Assembly (NCBI GenBank): GCA_017546175.1
Contig: JAFYXM010000004.1
Coordinates: forward strand, 159,743-223,742
Source of the DNA: Elusimicrobiaceae bacterium
Lineage (GTDB): Bacteria; Elusimicrobiota; Elusimicrobia; Elusimicrobiales; Elusimicrobiaceae
Direction: 5' to 3'
DNA length: 64,000 bases
In this document: positions 24,461-32,761 of the stretch, one piece after another
Layout: the number at the start of each line of letters is the position of its first letter
Numbering within the stretch: the stretch's first letter is position 1
Notes under the pieces: model-generated
What the model saw: only the letters and a program-made list of their open reading frames with translations
Told to the model about the DNA's origin: nothing
The model's database searches: none
Translations under genes and position numbers: made by a program

Positions 24461-24487
24461 AAAAGCACCCGCAAGGGTGTTTTTTTA
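24461..24487 (+). terminator. Terminator of tRNA-Ser
   Basis: CACCC-GCAA-GGGTG (24467-24480 region) followed by seven T. Confidence 0.9.
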
Positions 24488-24515
24488 ATGCATAGAGAGA
24501 AATGGAAGCGGACAT

Positions 24516-24989
24516 CTAACCCCTTTTAAAATAGATAAGAAGCAGAATTTGGTATATAACGGGGAGCAGAAACCAAATCCAGTGGGCAACAGTTTTGTAT
24601 TGTTTGATGTCTGCATCAACAACTACAAAAGGTGATATTTTTTTCAAGGTATTATACAAAGACGCTTTGGTATTGAAGATACATAAGACATTTGCTTTGT
24701 CTTTTAAGTGAAAAGTAACCGAAGTAAAATGGGTGAAAAAACCGGCACGGTGGAAACATTGAGATTCCAAAAAACTGGGTTGTTGCATTTCATGCGTTGT
24801 TATATACTCTATTTCAGCAAAAGGTACGACCTCTCCATCTACAGAGATATATCGTTGCGCTACATTTATTTTAAATTTATTGTAGGGAGAGAAAGGCCTT
24901 TCTACCACTATAATTGCCCATAAAGTGTAGAAGATGATAGAAAAAAGCAAAAAAACCAACAAAAAATAGAATGCACTATCAGCAGTCAT
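24516..24989 (-). CDS. Paralogous small membrane protein A, unknown function
   Basis: A 157-residue protein with an N-terminal transmembrane helix (FYFLLVFLLFSIIFYTLWAI) and a C-terminal one (WIWFLLPVIYQILLLIYF), enclosing a ~90-residue beta-rich segment (KFKINVAQRYISVDGEVVPF, VTFHLKDKANVLCIFNTKAS). It aligns end to end with the neighbouring gene at 25078-25521, the conserved core being KFKIN..QR..(I/V)(D/N)GE.VxF.EI. The layout resembles bacterial PH-domain/DUF membrane proteins, but no family can be named. The tandem pair looks like a lineage-specific duplication. Confidence 0.6.
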   Translation of the reverse strand: MTADSAFYFLLVFLLFSIIFYTLWAIIVVERPFSPYNKFKINVAQRYISVDGEVVPFAEIEYITTHEMQQPSFLESQCFHRAGFFTHFTSVTFHLKDKANVLCIFNTKASLYNTLKKISPFVVVDADIKQYKTVAHWIWFLLPVIYQILLLIYFKRG

Positions 24990-25077
24990 AAAGAAATCCT
25001 TTTGCTAATTTTTTTTATTGTACAAAACTAAGATTTCATTTGTACCTGAACTTTGTTATATAAAGGCGTTTGCTTAA

Positions 25078-25521
25078 CTACCGTGCCGAAAGGCCCCACA
25101 TAATCCCAAGAATCACAAAGGCAAGAAATACAATAATTCTCCAAAAAATGGAAATTTTGTATTGCTCTATGTTTTCATAAATAGCCACAAAAGGCTGCAG
25201 GCGTTTTAAGGCTTTGTATAAAGCGCCCTTCGAATTAAAACGGCAAGAAACGGCAGTTCCGTTTTTTAAGTGAAAAATCATCTTGGTTAAATAGGTATGA
25301 TAGGCCGTTTTGGAAAAAGCCTTTTCCGTAGTGCTGGGCTGTTCCAATTCCAATACGCAGATATGATCTATTTCCTTAAAGGATACGGTTTCCCCGTTTA
25401 TGCAAACATTTCTTTGGGGTATATTTATTTTGAATTTGTCATATTGAAAGGAATACTTTCTTATCATTTTAAATTGCCAATAGAAAAACACAATCAAACA
25501 CAAGAAAAGAAAAATCAACAC
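25078..25521 (-). CDS. Paralogous small membrane protein B, unknown function
   Basis: A 147-residue sister of the protein at 24516-24989, with the same plan: N-terminal helix (MLIFLFLCLIVFFYWQFKMI), beta-rich core (YDKFKINIPQRNVCINGETV, MIFHLKNGTAVSCRFNSKGA), C-terminal helix (IFWRIIVFLAFVILGIMWGL). The two genes are separated by 88 bases. Identity is low outside the core, so the duplication is not recent. No enzymatic motif was seen. Confidence 0.6.
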   Translation of the reverse strand: MLIFLFLCLIVFFYWQFKMIRKYSFQYDKFKINIPQRNVCINGETVSFKEIDHICVLELEQPSTTEKAFSKTAYHTYLTKMIFHLKNGTAVSCRFNSKGALYKALKRLQPFVAIYENIEQYKISIFWRIIVFLAFVILGIMWGLSAR

Positions 25522-25570
25522 AAACTATCTCCTTGTCTAAAAATTTTCTTTATTTTAGCATTAATTCTGT

Positions 25571-25599
25571 TTGTCGCCCAAAAAACTTTATTATATAAT
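25571..25599 (+). promoter_or_regulatory. Sigma70-type promoter of the MTA phosphorylase gene
   Basis: TTGTCG (25571-25576), a 17-base spacer and a perfect TATAAT (25594-25599). It lies about 37 bases upstream of the start at 25637, which has a good AAGGAGAG ribosome-binding site. Confidence 0.65.
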
Positions 25600-25636
25600 G
25601 CAAGTATCTGGTTATTACATTTTGTAAGGAGAGAAT

Positions 25637-26434
25637 ATGGAAATACTTAACAAAGCAGATATCGGTGTTTTTGGCGGTTCCGGTTTTTATAGTTTTTTAA
25701 CGGACGTGGAAGAAGTAAAAGTCTCTACTCCGTACGGAGAAACCAGTGACAGCATTTTTATCAGCAAAATCGGCAACCACCGCGTAGCTTTTATGCCGCG
25801 CCACGGCAGAAAACATACTATTCCTCCACATTTGATTAATTACCGCGCCAATGTGTGGGCCATGAAACATTTAGGTTGCAAAAGAGTCATTTCTCCTTGC
25901 GCTGCCGGCAGTTTGCAGGCTCATGTAAAACCGGGGGACTTTGTGATTTGTGACCAGTTTGTAGATTGGACCGACGGCAGGAAATCTACTTTCTTGGAAG
26001 GGCCTTTTGTGCAGCATCCTTCTCCGGTGGATACCTATTGTCCCGAAATGCGTGCCGCCACCAAACAAACGGCCAAAGAACTCGGTATCAATTTACACGA
26101 AACAGGTACCATGGTGGTCATTAACGGTCCGCGTTTCTCCACCAAGGCAGAATCTTCTTTCTTTACCAATCAAGGTTGGAGCGTAATCGGTATGACGGCT
26201 TTTCCGGAGAATTATTTAGTAAAAGAAATGAATATGTGTCCCCTAAATATTTCTTTGATTACCGATTATGATGCCGGTATCAACGGGGATATGCCCCCTG
26301 TTTCTCATGAAGAAGTGCTGAAAGTTTTTAACAAAAACGTAGAAAACTTAAAAGCATTACTTTTCCAAATGATTGAAAAATTACCGGCCATGCGTAATGC
26401 CTGTACGTGCGCCTCTTCAGTTCAGTTAGATTAG
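25637..26434 (+). CDS. mtnP: S-methyl-5'-thioadenosine phosphorylase
   Basis: A 265-residue PNP/MTAP-family phosphorylase. Family motifs include GVFGGSGFYSFL, MPRHGRKHTIPPHLINYRAN (phosphate site), SPCAAGSLQ, GPRFSTKAES and the base-site TDYDAG, whose two Asp favour 6-aminopurines and hence MTA over inosine analogues. It splits methylthioadenosine into adenine and 5-methylthioribose-1-phosphate for salvage. A C-terminal tail has two Cys (NACTCASS), as in some archaeal-type MTAPs. A good promoter and SD precede it, and a terminator follows, so it is monocistronic. Confidence 0.88.
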   Translation: MEILNKADIGVFGGSGFYSFLTDVEEVKVSTPYGETSDSIFISKIGNHRVAFMPRHGRKHTIPPHLINYRANVWAMKHLGCKRVISPCAAGSLQAHVKPGDFVICDQFVDWTDGRKSTFLEGPFVQHPSPVDTYCPEMRAATKQTAKELGINLHETGTMVVINGPRFSTKAESSFFTNQGWSVIGMTAFPENYLVKEMNMCPLNISLITDYDAGINGDMPPVSHEEVLKVFNKNVENLKALLFQMIEKLPAMRNACTCASSVQLD

Positions 26435-26452
26435 TTTTTAATCAAACCGACT

Positions 26453-26488
26453 TAAAAGCCTTAGTGTAATGCTAGGGCTTTTCTTTTT
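26453..26488 (+). terminator. Terminator after mtnP
   Basis: AAAAGCCTTAG (26454-26464) pairs with CTAGGGCTTTT (26472-26482), with a T-rich tail ending at 26488. Confidence 0.85.
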
Positions 26489-26515
26489 GCTCTAAAGGGA
26501 GTTAATTTATATAAT
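26487..26515 (+). promoter_or_regulatory. Promoter of the fructose PTS operon
   Basis: TTGCTC (26487-26492), a 17-base spacer and a perfect TATAAT (26510-26515). The -10 box overlaps an ATG at 26514, which therefore cannot be transcribed whole; this favours the ATG at 26547 as the fruK start. No operator was recognised. Confidence 0.6.
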
Positions 26516-26546
26516 GAATAATAGGTTGTTCCGTGTAAAAAAAATT

Positions 26547-27470
26547 ATGATTTATACAGTTACTTTTAACCCTTCTTTAGATTATGTAATGTTTATGCCT
26601 TCTTTGCTGGTGGGCGGTGTGAGCCGTGCCGAACGGGAAAGTATTTTCCCCGGCGGAAAAGGAATTAATGTGGCCGTGGTGCTGGAGCAGTTAGGCTTTA
26701 CTTGTACGGCTTTAGGTTTTGAGGCCGGATATACGGGCCAAGCCATGCTTTCTATGATACAGGGGCATATTTCGCACGTAGATTTTATTCATTTACCGCA
26801 AGGCCAAAGCCGTATTAACGTAAAAATTAAATCTAAAGAAGAAAGCGATGTAAACGGGCGCGGGCCTAAAGTATCAATGGAAGATTTGGAAAAATTACAT
26901 CAGCGTTTGGCTTCTCTTACCGGAGGGGATGTGCTGGTATTGGCAGGGGCTGTATCTGCAGGATTGCCGTCTGATACGTACGAGCATATTTTGTCCCGTC
27001 TTAAAGATAAAGGAGTCCTGTGCATAGTAGATGCCACGGGAGAACTGCTGAAAAAATCATTGGTGCATAAACCTTTCTTAATCAAACCCAATGCCCAAGA
27101 GTTGGCAGATTTGTTTGGTGTTTCTTTACAAACGAAAGAAGATATTGTGAAGTATGCCAAAAAAGCCCAAGAATTAGGAGCCAGAAACGTGTTGGTTTCT
27201 TTGGGTGCTGAAGGGGCAATGCTTGTTTGTGAAAACGGCGAAGCGCAAATCTGTCCTGCCGTCAAACTTACGGGGCCTGTTGTTAATTCCGTCGGAGCAG
27301 GTGACAGTATGGTGGCGGGATTTTTGGCCGGTTGGTTGCGCTGCCAAGATTACACAAAAGCCATTACTTTAGCTTTGGCCTGTGGCGGAGCCTGTGTCAT
27401 GAAAGAGTGGTTACCGCAGAAAGAAGATATCAAAAATTTGTTATCTAATCCGCAAGATTATGCTTTGTAA
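26547..27470 (+). CDS. fruK: 1-phosphofructokinase
   Basis: A 307-residue PfkB-family kinase: MIYTVTFNPSLDYVMFMPSL, the substrate loop FPGGKGINVAVVLEQLG, and the ATP/catalytic signature NSVGAGDSMVAGFLAGW. It phosphorylates fructose-1-phosphate from the PTS to fructose-1,6-bisphosphate. I chose ATG 26547 because it gives the usual family N-terminus and because a TATAAT box overlaps the more upstream ATG (26514); neither site has an ideal SD. The gene is followed within 12 bases by the fructose EII gene, which fixes the substrate. Confidence 0.9.
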   Translation: MIYTVTFNPSLDYVMFMPSLLVGGVSRAERESIFPGGKGINVAVVLEQLGFTCTALGFEAGYTGQAMLSMIQGHISHVDFIHLPQGQSRINVKIKSKEESDVNGRGPKVSMEDLEKLHQRLASLTGGDVLVLAGAVSAGLPSDTYEHILSRLKDKGVLCIVDATGELLKKSLVHKPFLIKPNAQELADLFGVSLQTKEDIVKYAKKAQELGARNVLVSLGAEGAMLVCENGEAQICPAVKLTGPVVNSVGAGDSMVAGFLAGWLRCQDYTKAITLALACGGACVMKEWLPQKEDIKNLLSNPQDYAL

Positions 27471-27482
27471 TACGGAGAAAAT

Positions 27483-29396
27483 ATGAAAATAACCGATTTG
27501 TTAAATGAAAAATCTATTCTATTGGGAGCTTCTGTTTCTTCTAAGCAAGAAACCATTGATCAGGTGGTATCCTTGATGGAAAAAAACGGCAATGTGCAAG
27601 ATTTAGCTGCCTATAAGCAGGCTGTGCTTGCGCGTGAAGAGCAAAGCAGCACCGGTGTGGGCGAAGGAATTGCTATTCCCCATGCCAAAACCGCTGCCAT
27701 TACTGCCCCCGGGTTGGCAGCCATGACCGTGCCGGCAGGAGTAGATTACGACTCTTTGGACGGGGCTCCCGTAAATTTGGTCTTTTTGATTGCCGCGCCT
27801 GAGAGCGGGGAAAATGCCCACTTGGAGATTTTAAGCCGCCTTTCCACCATGCTCATGGATGAAAATTTCCGCCAAGATTTGCTTTCTGCCAAAGACGGTC
27901 AAGAATTTTTACAAATTATTGACCGCGCCGAAGCGGCTACTTTTGCCGAAGAAACCCAACCTGCAGAAGAAAAAACCGGCTATGATGTGTTGGCCGTAAC
28001 AGCCTGCCCAACGGGTATTGCTCATACGTTTATGGCTGCAGAAGCTTTGGAAAAAGCTGCCGAAAAAGCCGGTATTTCTTTAAAAGTGGAAACTAATGGA
28101 TCTGCCGGTATTAAAAATGCCTTGACGGCGGAAGATATTGCCGCTGCCAAAGGTATTATTGTGGCTGCCGATAAAGCGGTGGAAATCAATCGTTTTAACG
28201 GAAAAAGAGTGATTTTTGTAAAAGTTTCCGAGGGTATTCATCTCCCTGCCGAGCTTTTGGAACAAGCAATGAAAGGCGAAGTGCCCGTATTTCATGCTAC
28301 CGCCAAAGCGGTGGAGGCGGATAACGGCCCTAAAGACAGCGCGTGGCGCAAAATTTATAAATATTTGATGAACGGTGTTTCTCATATGTTGCCGTTTGTG
28401 ATCGGCGGCGGTATTTTGATTGCTTTGTCTTTCTTGTTTGATAGTGCCAATGCCGGCACACCGCAGTTCGGTACGGGCAATCCTTTATCCTCTTTCTTTA
28501 ATCAAATAGGCGGTTTGGCTTTTGGCATGATGTTCCCCATTTTGGCGGGTTATATTGCCATGGCGATTGCGGACCGCCCTGCCTTGATGCCCGGTATGGT
28601 GGGCGGTTTTTTGGCTAAGACCGGCCTGTCTTTGAGCTTGCCGCAAGAAATGTGGCAACCCTCCGGTTTTTTGGGAGCTTTGGCCGCCGGTTTTTTGGCC
28701 GGTTATTTGATGCTCGCTTTGCGCAAAATGACTAATCGCTTGCCTGCCTCTTTAGAGGGAATTAAGCCGATGCTTCTGTATCCTTTCTTGGGTATTTTGG
28801 GCATTGGAGCTGTGATGGTATTTGTGGTCAATCCGCCCATGGCATGGCTTAACAGCGGTATGAATAACTTTTTGGCCGGTATGAGCACGGGCAGCAAAGT
28901 ATTTTTGGGCCTTTTGTTGGGGGGCATGATGTCGGTTGATTTTGGCGGTCCGATCAATAAAACCGCCTACGTGTTTGGCACGGCTTCTTTGGCCAGCCAG
29001 CAGTATGACATCATGGCGGCTGTGATGGCAGGGGGTATGGTACCTCCTTTGGCGATTGCCTTCAGTACGCTTATCTTTAAAAACCGCTATACCAAGGCCG
29101 AACGTCAGACCACAGCCAGCAATTTTGTGATGGGGCTTTCGTTTATTACAGAAGGTGCCATTCCGTTTGCCGCGGCTGACCCTTTGCGTGTGATTCCTTC
29201 TTGCGCCGTCGGCTCTGCCGTAGCGGGGGCTTTAAGCATGTGGTTTGGTTGTGGGTCTCCGGCACCGCACGGCGGTATTTTTGTGGCAGGGGTGATGACC
29301 CATGCCGGATACTTTTTAATTTCGTTACTGGCAGGAGCTTTGGTAGGTATGTGTTTGCTGGCACTACTTAAAAAGCCTTTGTCGCAACAAGACTAA
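27483..29396 (+). CDS. fruA: Fructose-specific PTS enzyme IIABC
   Basis: A 637-residue fused permease. EIIA (residues 1-~150) has phosphosite His67 in GIAIPHAKT. EIIB (about 165-265) has the Cys of VTACPTGIAHTFMAAEAL. EIIC (about 290-635) has some 9 membrane segments with the typical MMSVDFGGPINKTAYVFG and FITEGAIPFAAADP blocks. It takes up fructose with phosphorylation to fructose-1-phosphate, the substrate of the upstream FruK. The A-B-C order in one chain is common in anaerobes. The start at 27483 follows ACGGAGAAAAT. Confidence 0.95.
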   Translation: MKITDLLNEKSILLGASVSSKQETIDQVVSLMEKNGNVQDLAAYKQAVLAREEQSSTGVGEGIAIPHAKTAAITAPGLAAMTVPAGVDYDSLDGAPVNLVFLIAAPESGENAHLEILSRLSTMLMDENFRQDLLSAKDGQEFLQIIDRAEAATFAEETQPAEEKTGYDVLAVTACPTGIAHTFMAAEALEKAAEKAGISLKVETNGSAGIKNALTAEDIAAAKGIIVAADKAVEINRFNGKRVIFVKVSEGIHLPAELLEQAMKGEVPVFHATAKAVEADNGPKDSAWRKIYKYLMNGVSHMLPFVIGGGILIALSFLFDSANAGTPQFGTGNPLSSFFNQIGGLAFGMMFPILAGYIAMAIADRPALMPGMVGGFLAKTGLSLSLPQEMWQPSGFLGALAAGFLAGYLMLALRKMTNRLPASLEGIKPMLLYPFLGILGIGAVMVFVVNPPMAWLNSGMNNFLAGMSTGSKVFLGLLLGGMMSVDFGGPINKTAYVFGTASLASQQYDIMAAVMAGGMVPPLAIAFSTLIFKNRYTKAERQTTASNFVMGLSFITEGAIPFAAADPLRVIPSCAVGSAVAGALSMWFGCGSPAPHGGIFVAGVMTHAGYFLISLLAGALVGMCLLALLKKPLSQQD

Positions 29397-29413
29397 ATTT
29401 GTAAGGAGATATT

Positions 29414-29671
29414 ATGAAAGAATTCAGCTATGTGATTCAAGATAAAGACGGTATTCATGCCCGTCCTGCGGGAGTACTCGTAAAAATAGCCAATGGTTTT
29501 AAGAGCCAAGTAGCTATTTCCAAAGCGGAGAAAAAAGGCGATTTGAAACGTATTTTTTCCGTGATGGCCTTAGGCGCCAAACAAGGCGATACGGTAACCG
29601 TACGGGTAGAAGGTGAAGACGAAGTACAAGCCGCTGCTGCTTTAGAAGAAGCCTTGAAAAACAATTTATAA
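29414..29671 (+). CDS. ptsH: PTS phosphocarrier HPr
   Basis: An 85-residue HPr with the EI-phosphorylated His15 in GIHARPAG. The segment that normally holds the regulatory Ser46 (KSIMGVM) reads KRIFSVM, with Arg at position 46, so this HPr cannot be a canonical HPr-kinase target; Ser49 is the nearest serine. It carries phosphate from EI to FruA. A good AAGGAGAT ribosome-binding site precedes it, and it is followed 2 bases later by ptsI. Confidence 0.95.
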   Translation: MKEFSYVIQDKDGIHARPAGVLVKIANGFKSQVAISKAEKKGDLKRIFSVMALGAKQGDTVTVRVEGEDEVQAAAALEEALKNNL

Positions 29672-29673
29672 AC

Positions 29674-31293
29674 ATGAAAGAATTGCGCGGAACAGGTGTT
29701 TTTAACGGAGTAGTGGTAGGACCGGTGTATTTTTATGCACCGGGGCGTTGTGCTGTGTCTGAAGACAAAGTGACCGATCCGGAACCGGAATTGGCTCGTT
29801 TTGAAATTGCCCGTTTACGGGCGCAACGTCAGCTAAAGGGTTTGTATGACCAAGCTTTGGCTCAAGCCGGAGAAGAAAGCGCAGCTATTTTTGATATTCA
29901 TCAAATGATGCTTGATGACCAAGATTACATTGATTCCGTGCGAGGCCTGATTGAAAAAGGCCATGACAATGCCGCCCGTGCCGTACAAAAAACGGGAGCC
30001 CGCTTTGCGCGTATGTTTTCTGAAATGGAAGACGAGTATATGCAGGCGCGCTCAGCCGATGTATTGGATATCTCCCGTCGCGTAATTCAAATTTTATGCG
30101 GTGCTGAAGGGGAAACGCCGGGGCTGGAAGTGCCGTCTATTATTGTGGCGGAAGATTTGACCCCCAGCCAAAGTATGCAATTTGAACGGGAAAAAGTGCT
30201 TGCTTTTGCTACGGCCAAGGGGTCAGCTTGTTCTCATACGGCCATTTTATCTCGCACAAAAGCGATTCCTGCCGTGGTGGGGCTGGGTGAAGATGTTTCT
30301 GCCCAGTGGCACGGTAAGACCGCCATTTTAGACGGAGAAAAGGGACTGCTTATTGTTGATCCTGATGAGAAAACTTTAGCCACGGCTCAAGCGCAAATCA
30401 AAGCCCAAGAGCAAGAAGCGCAAGAATTGGAAACTTTAAAAGGTACGCCAGATTGTACCCGTGACGGACGAGAAATTAAGCTTTTTGCTAATGTGGGTAA
30501 TATAGAAGAACTCCAAGATGCACTCTCTCGCGATGCGCGTGGGGTGGGGCTTTTCCGCACAGAATTTTTGTATTTACAATCATCAGATTACCCGTCGGAA
30601 GAAGAGCAATTTCGCGTTTATCGCCAAGCCGCGCAACTGATGGATGGAAAAAAGATTATTTTCCGCACATTGGATATTGGCGCTGATAAAAATGCTCCTT
30701 ACTTTGATTTGCCGAAAGAAGACAACCCTGCTTTGGGTTTGCGTGCGGTGCGTTTGTGCTTGGCCCGACCTGATTTGTTTAAAACGCAGCTGCGGGCTTT
30801 ATTACGGGCATCTGCTTTTGGCAATGTATCTATTATGTACCCGATGATTACTTCCGCTTCGGAAGTAATGCAGGTAAAAGAAATTATGGAAGAAGTAAAA
30901 GCGCAATTGCGCACCGAGCAGGTGCCGTTTAACGAGCATATTGAAACGGGTATCATGATTGAAACGCCTGCGGCTGCCTTGGTCAGTGATGAGCTGGCGC
31001 CCTTGGTAGATTTCTTTAGTGTGGGGACCAATGATTTAACACAATATACCTGCGCGTTGGACCGTCAAAACCAAAGCTTGGACCGCTTTTTAGATATTCA
31101 TCATCCGGCAGTTTTACGCTTGATTGAGCTGGCAGCTAAAAATGCACATGCAGCCGGCAAGTGGATTGGCATTTGCGGAGAGCTGGGCGGTGATATCAGC
31201 CTGACGGAAACTTTCCTAGAAATGGGCATAGATGAATTGTCCGTTTCCGCGCCGAAAGTGTTGCCGTTGAGACGTAAAATACAAAGTTTGTAA
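29674..31293 (+). CDS. ptsI: PTS enzyme I (phosphoenolpyruvate-protein phosphotransferase)
   Basis: A 539-residue enzyme I: N-terminal HPr-binding and phosphohistidine domains with active His188 in GSACSHTAILSR, and a C-terminal PEP-binding TIM barrel with GVGLFRTEFLY, DIGADKNAPYF, IMYPMITS, FFSVGTNDLTQYT and CGELGGD. It uses PEP to phosphorylate HPr His15. Slightly shorter than E. coli EI (575 aa) but all motifs are present. It is the last gene of the fruK-fruA-ptsH-ptsI operon, so the general PTS proteins appear dedicated to, or at least coregulated with, fructose. Confidence 0.96.
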   Translation: MKELRGTGVFNGVVVGPVYFYAPGRCAVSEDKVTDPEPELARFEIARLRAQRQLKGLYDQALAQAGEESAAIFDIHQMMLDDQDYIDSVRGLIEKGHDNAARAVQKTGARFARMFSEMEDEYMQARSADVLDISRRVIQILCGAEGETPGLEVPSIIVAEDLTPSQSMQFEREKVLAFATAKGSACSHTAILSRTKAIPAVVGLGEDVSAQWHGKTAILDGEKGLLIVDPDEKTLATAQAQIKAQEQEAQELETLKGTPDCTRDGREIKLFANVGNIEELQDALSRDARGVGLFRTEFLYLQSSDYPSEEEQFRVYRQAAQLMDGKKIIFRTLDIGADKNAPYFDLPKEDNPALGLRAVRLCLARPDLFKTQLRALLRASAFGNVSIMYPMITSASEVMQVKEIMEEVKAQLRTEQVPFNEHIETGIMIETPAAALVSDELAPLVDFFSVGTNDLTQYTCALDRQNQSLDRFLDIHHPAVLRLIELAAKNAHAAGKWIGICGELGGDISLTETFLEMGIDELSVSAPKVLPLRRKIQSL

Positions 31294-31306
31294 GTTGTGT
31301 AATTAT

Positions 31307-31335
31307 AAAAAACCCCGCACACTGCGGGGCTTTTT
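31307..31335. terminator. Bidirectional terminator
   Basis: CCCCGCA (31313-31319) pairs with TGCGGGG (31323-31329), with A and T runs outside. It serves ptsI and the convergent helicase gene. Confidence 0.9.
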
Positions 31336-31336
31336 A

Positions 31337-32665
31337 TTATAAAAACGGGGCTTTGCTGCGAATGGTTTGAAAGAAAGAAATAACACGGCTGTCACAGCGA
31401 ATATCGGAAAGCAAGATATCTCTTTTTAATGTCACCCCCTCCAAAGAGCGGCAACGGCTTAAGGCCACATAAGTTTGGCCGGGGGCAAAAGCACCGCGCC
31501 CGATGTCTAAATAAATGCCGTCAAAGGTAAGGCCTTGGCTTTTGTGAATGGTAATGGCCCATGCCAATTTAAGCGGGTATTGCTTAAAAAAACCGTTAGT
31601 TTTTGGTTCCAACTTTTGTGTGAGTCCGTTATAGACATATTTTACGTCTTCCCAAAGGTGCAGATCTACTTGGTAAATATTTCCTTTAAGCTCTACTTTA
31701 ATAAAATCTTCACCCAAATCATATACGGTGCCGATATCCCCGTTGACCCAGTAATCATCGGGATGATTATTAAGCATCATGATTTTGGCTCCGCGTTTTA
31801 AACGCAGGCAGTATTCGGCGGGGACAGCTTTCTTCTTAAACGTTTCATCAACCACCGCTGTATAGGTAAATTCTTTGCCGGGAAGGCGGGCCAAATAATT
31901 ATTATTTCTCCAAGAGGCCCCCTCATTGGTAGGGGATAAAATAATGGCATTATCTAAGTCAGAAGGCTCCTGCTCGTTTTTGCGGCAGTTTAATTTTTCG
32001 TCCAGCTCCAGTTGGGTTACTTTATTTTCGCGGATTTTATTGAGCAAATAAGCAAAAGTTTTGTCTCCTTTTTGGCGGAAAATGCGTTGCAGTTCAAACA
32101 CTTCTATTTTTGTTTCTCTCACTACGCGCGCATCAAAAAAATACGGGCTTTGGTATAAGCTGTGAAAATAGTCAAACAATCCCTCAGAGCGGTTTTCCTC
32201 CACGGGGGGAAGCTGAAAAAGATCGCCAAATAAAATAATTTGCTTTCCGCCAAAAGGCCGATGGTCACGTGTGGAGATGCGCAGAATATGATCCATGGCG
32301 TCCAACAGGTCCGCGCGTAACATGGAGGCTTCGTCCACAATAATGGTATCTATGGCTTCTACAGTGCGGCGCGGCAATTTTTTAAGGTTTTCCAAGTCCA
32401 GCAAATTCCCCGGTTTTAAATGAAAAAAAGAATGTACCGTTTGTCCGTGCACGTTAACGGCGGCAATGCCTGTGGTGGCTAAAACAACGGCATTTTTGAC
32501 GGTGTTGCGCGCGAAGAATTTGAGCAGGGTAGTCTTGCCCGTGCCTGCTTTACCCGTGATAAAAATGAGCGGATAAACTTCTGCCGGTGCTTCTAAAAGG
32601 GAAAGACCATGTTTAAATTCGTCGGTTAGTTCTATATGTTCGTTGGGCGCACAAGAGATAGTCAT
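31337..32665 (-). CDS. PIF1/RecD-like superfamily 1 helicase
   Basis: A 442-residue SF1B helicase. Walker A is FITGKAGTGKTTLLKFFAR; motif Ia is VLATTGIAAVNVHGQTVHSF; Walker B is DTIIVDEASML; motif III is GDLFQLPPV; the C-terminal motifs read AITIHKSQGLTFDGIYLDIG and YVALSRCRSLEGVTL. The GIAAVNVHGQTVHSFF block is typical of the PIF1 family, 5'-3' DNA helicases that unwind forked or G-quadruplex DNA. The size is minimal, with no extra nuclease or Zn domain. It is monocistronic, convergent with ptsI, and transcribed divergently from zupT. Confidence 0.9.
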   Translation of the reverse strand: MTISCAPNEHIELTDEFKHGLSLLEAPAEVYPLIFITGKAGTGKTTLLKFFARNTVKNAVVLATTGIAAVNVHGQTVHSFFHLKPGNLLDLENLKKLPRRTVEAIDTIIVDEASMLRADLLDAMDHILRISTRDHRPFGGKQIILFGDLFQLPPVEENRSEGLFDYFHSLYQSPYFFDARVVRETKIEVFELQRIFRQKGDKTFAYLLNKIRENKVTQLELDEKLNCRKNEQEPSDLDNAIILSPTNEGASWRNNNYLARLPGKEFTYTAVVDETFKKKAVPAEYCLRLKRGAKIMMLNNHPDDYWVNGDIGTVYDLGEDFIKVELKGNIYQVDLHLWEDVKYVYNGLTQKLEPKTNGFFKQYPLKLAWAITIHKSQGLTFDGIYLDIGRGAFAPGQTYVALSRCRSLEGVTLKRDILLSDIRCDSRVISFFQTIRSKAPFL

Positions 32666-32761
32666 ACCTCTATTATACTATTTGTATTTTGTTCTCTGAA
32701 AATGCAGATTATAACTTATCTTTTTAGGTGCGTGTGAAATAGAGTTTGCTATCATATAGTT

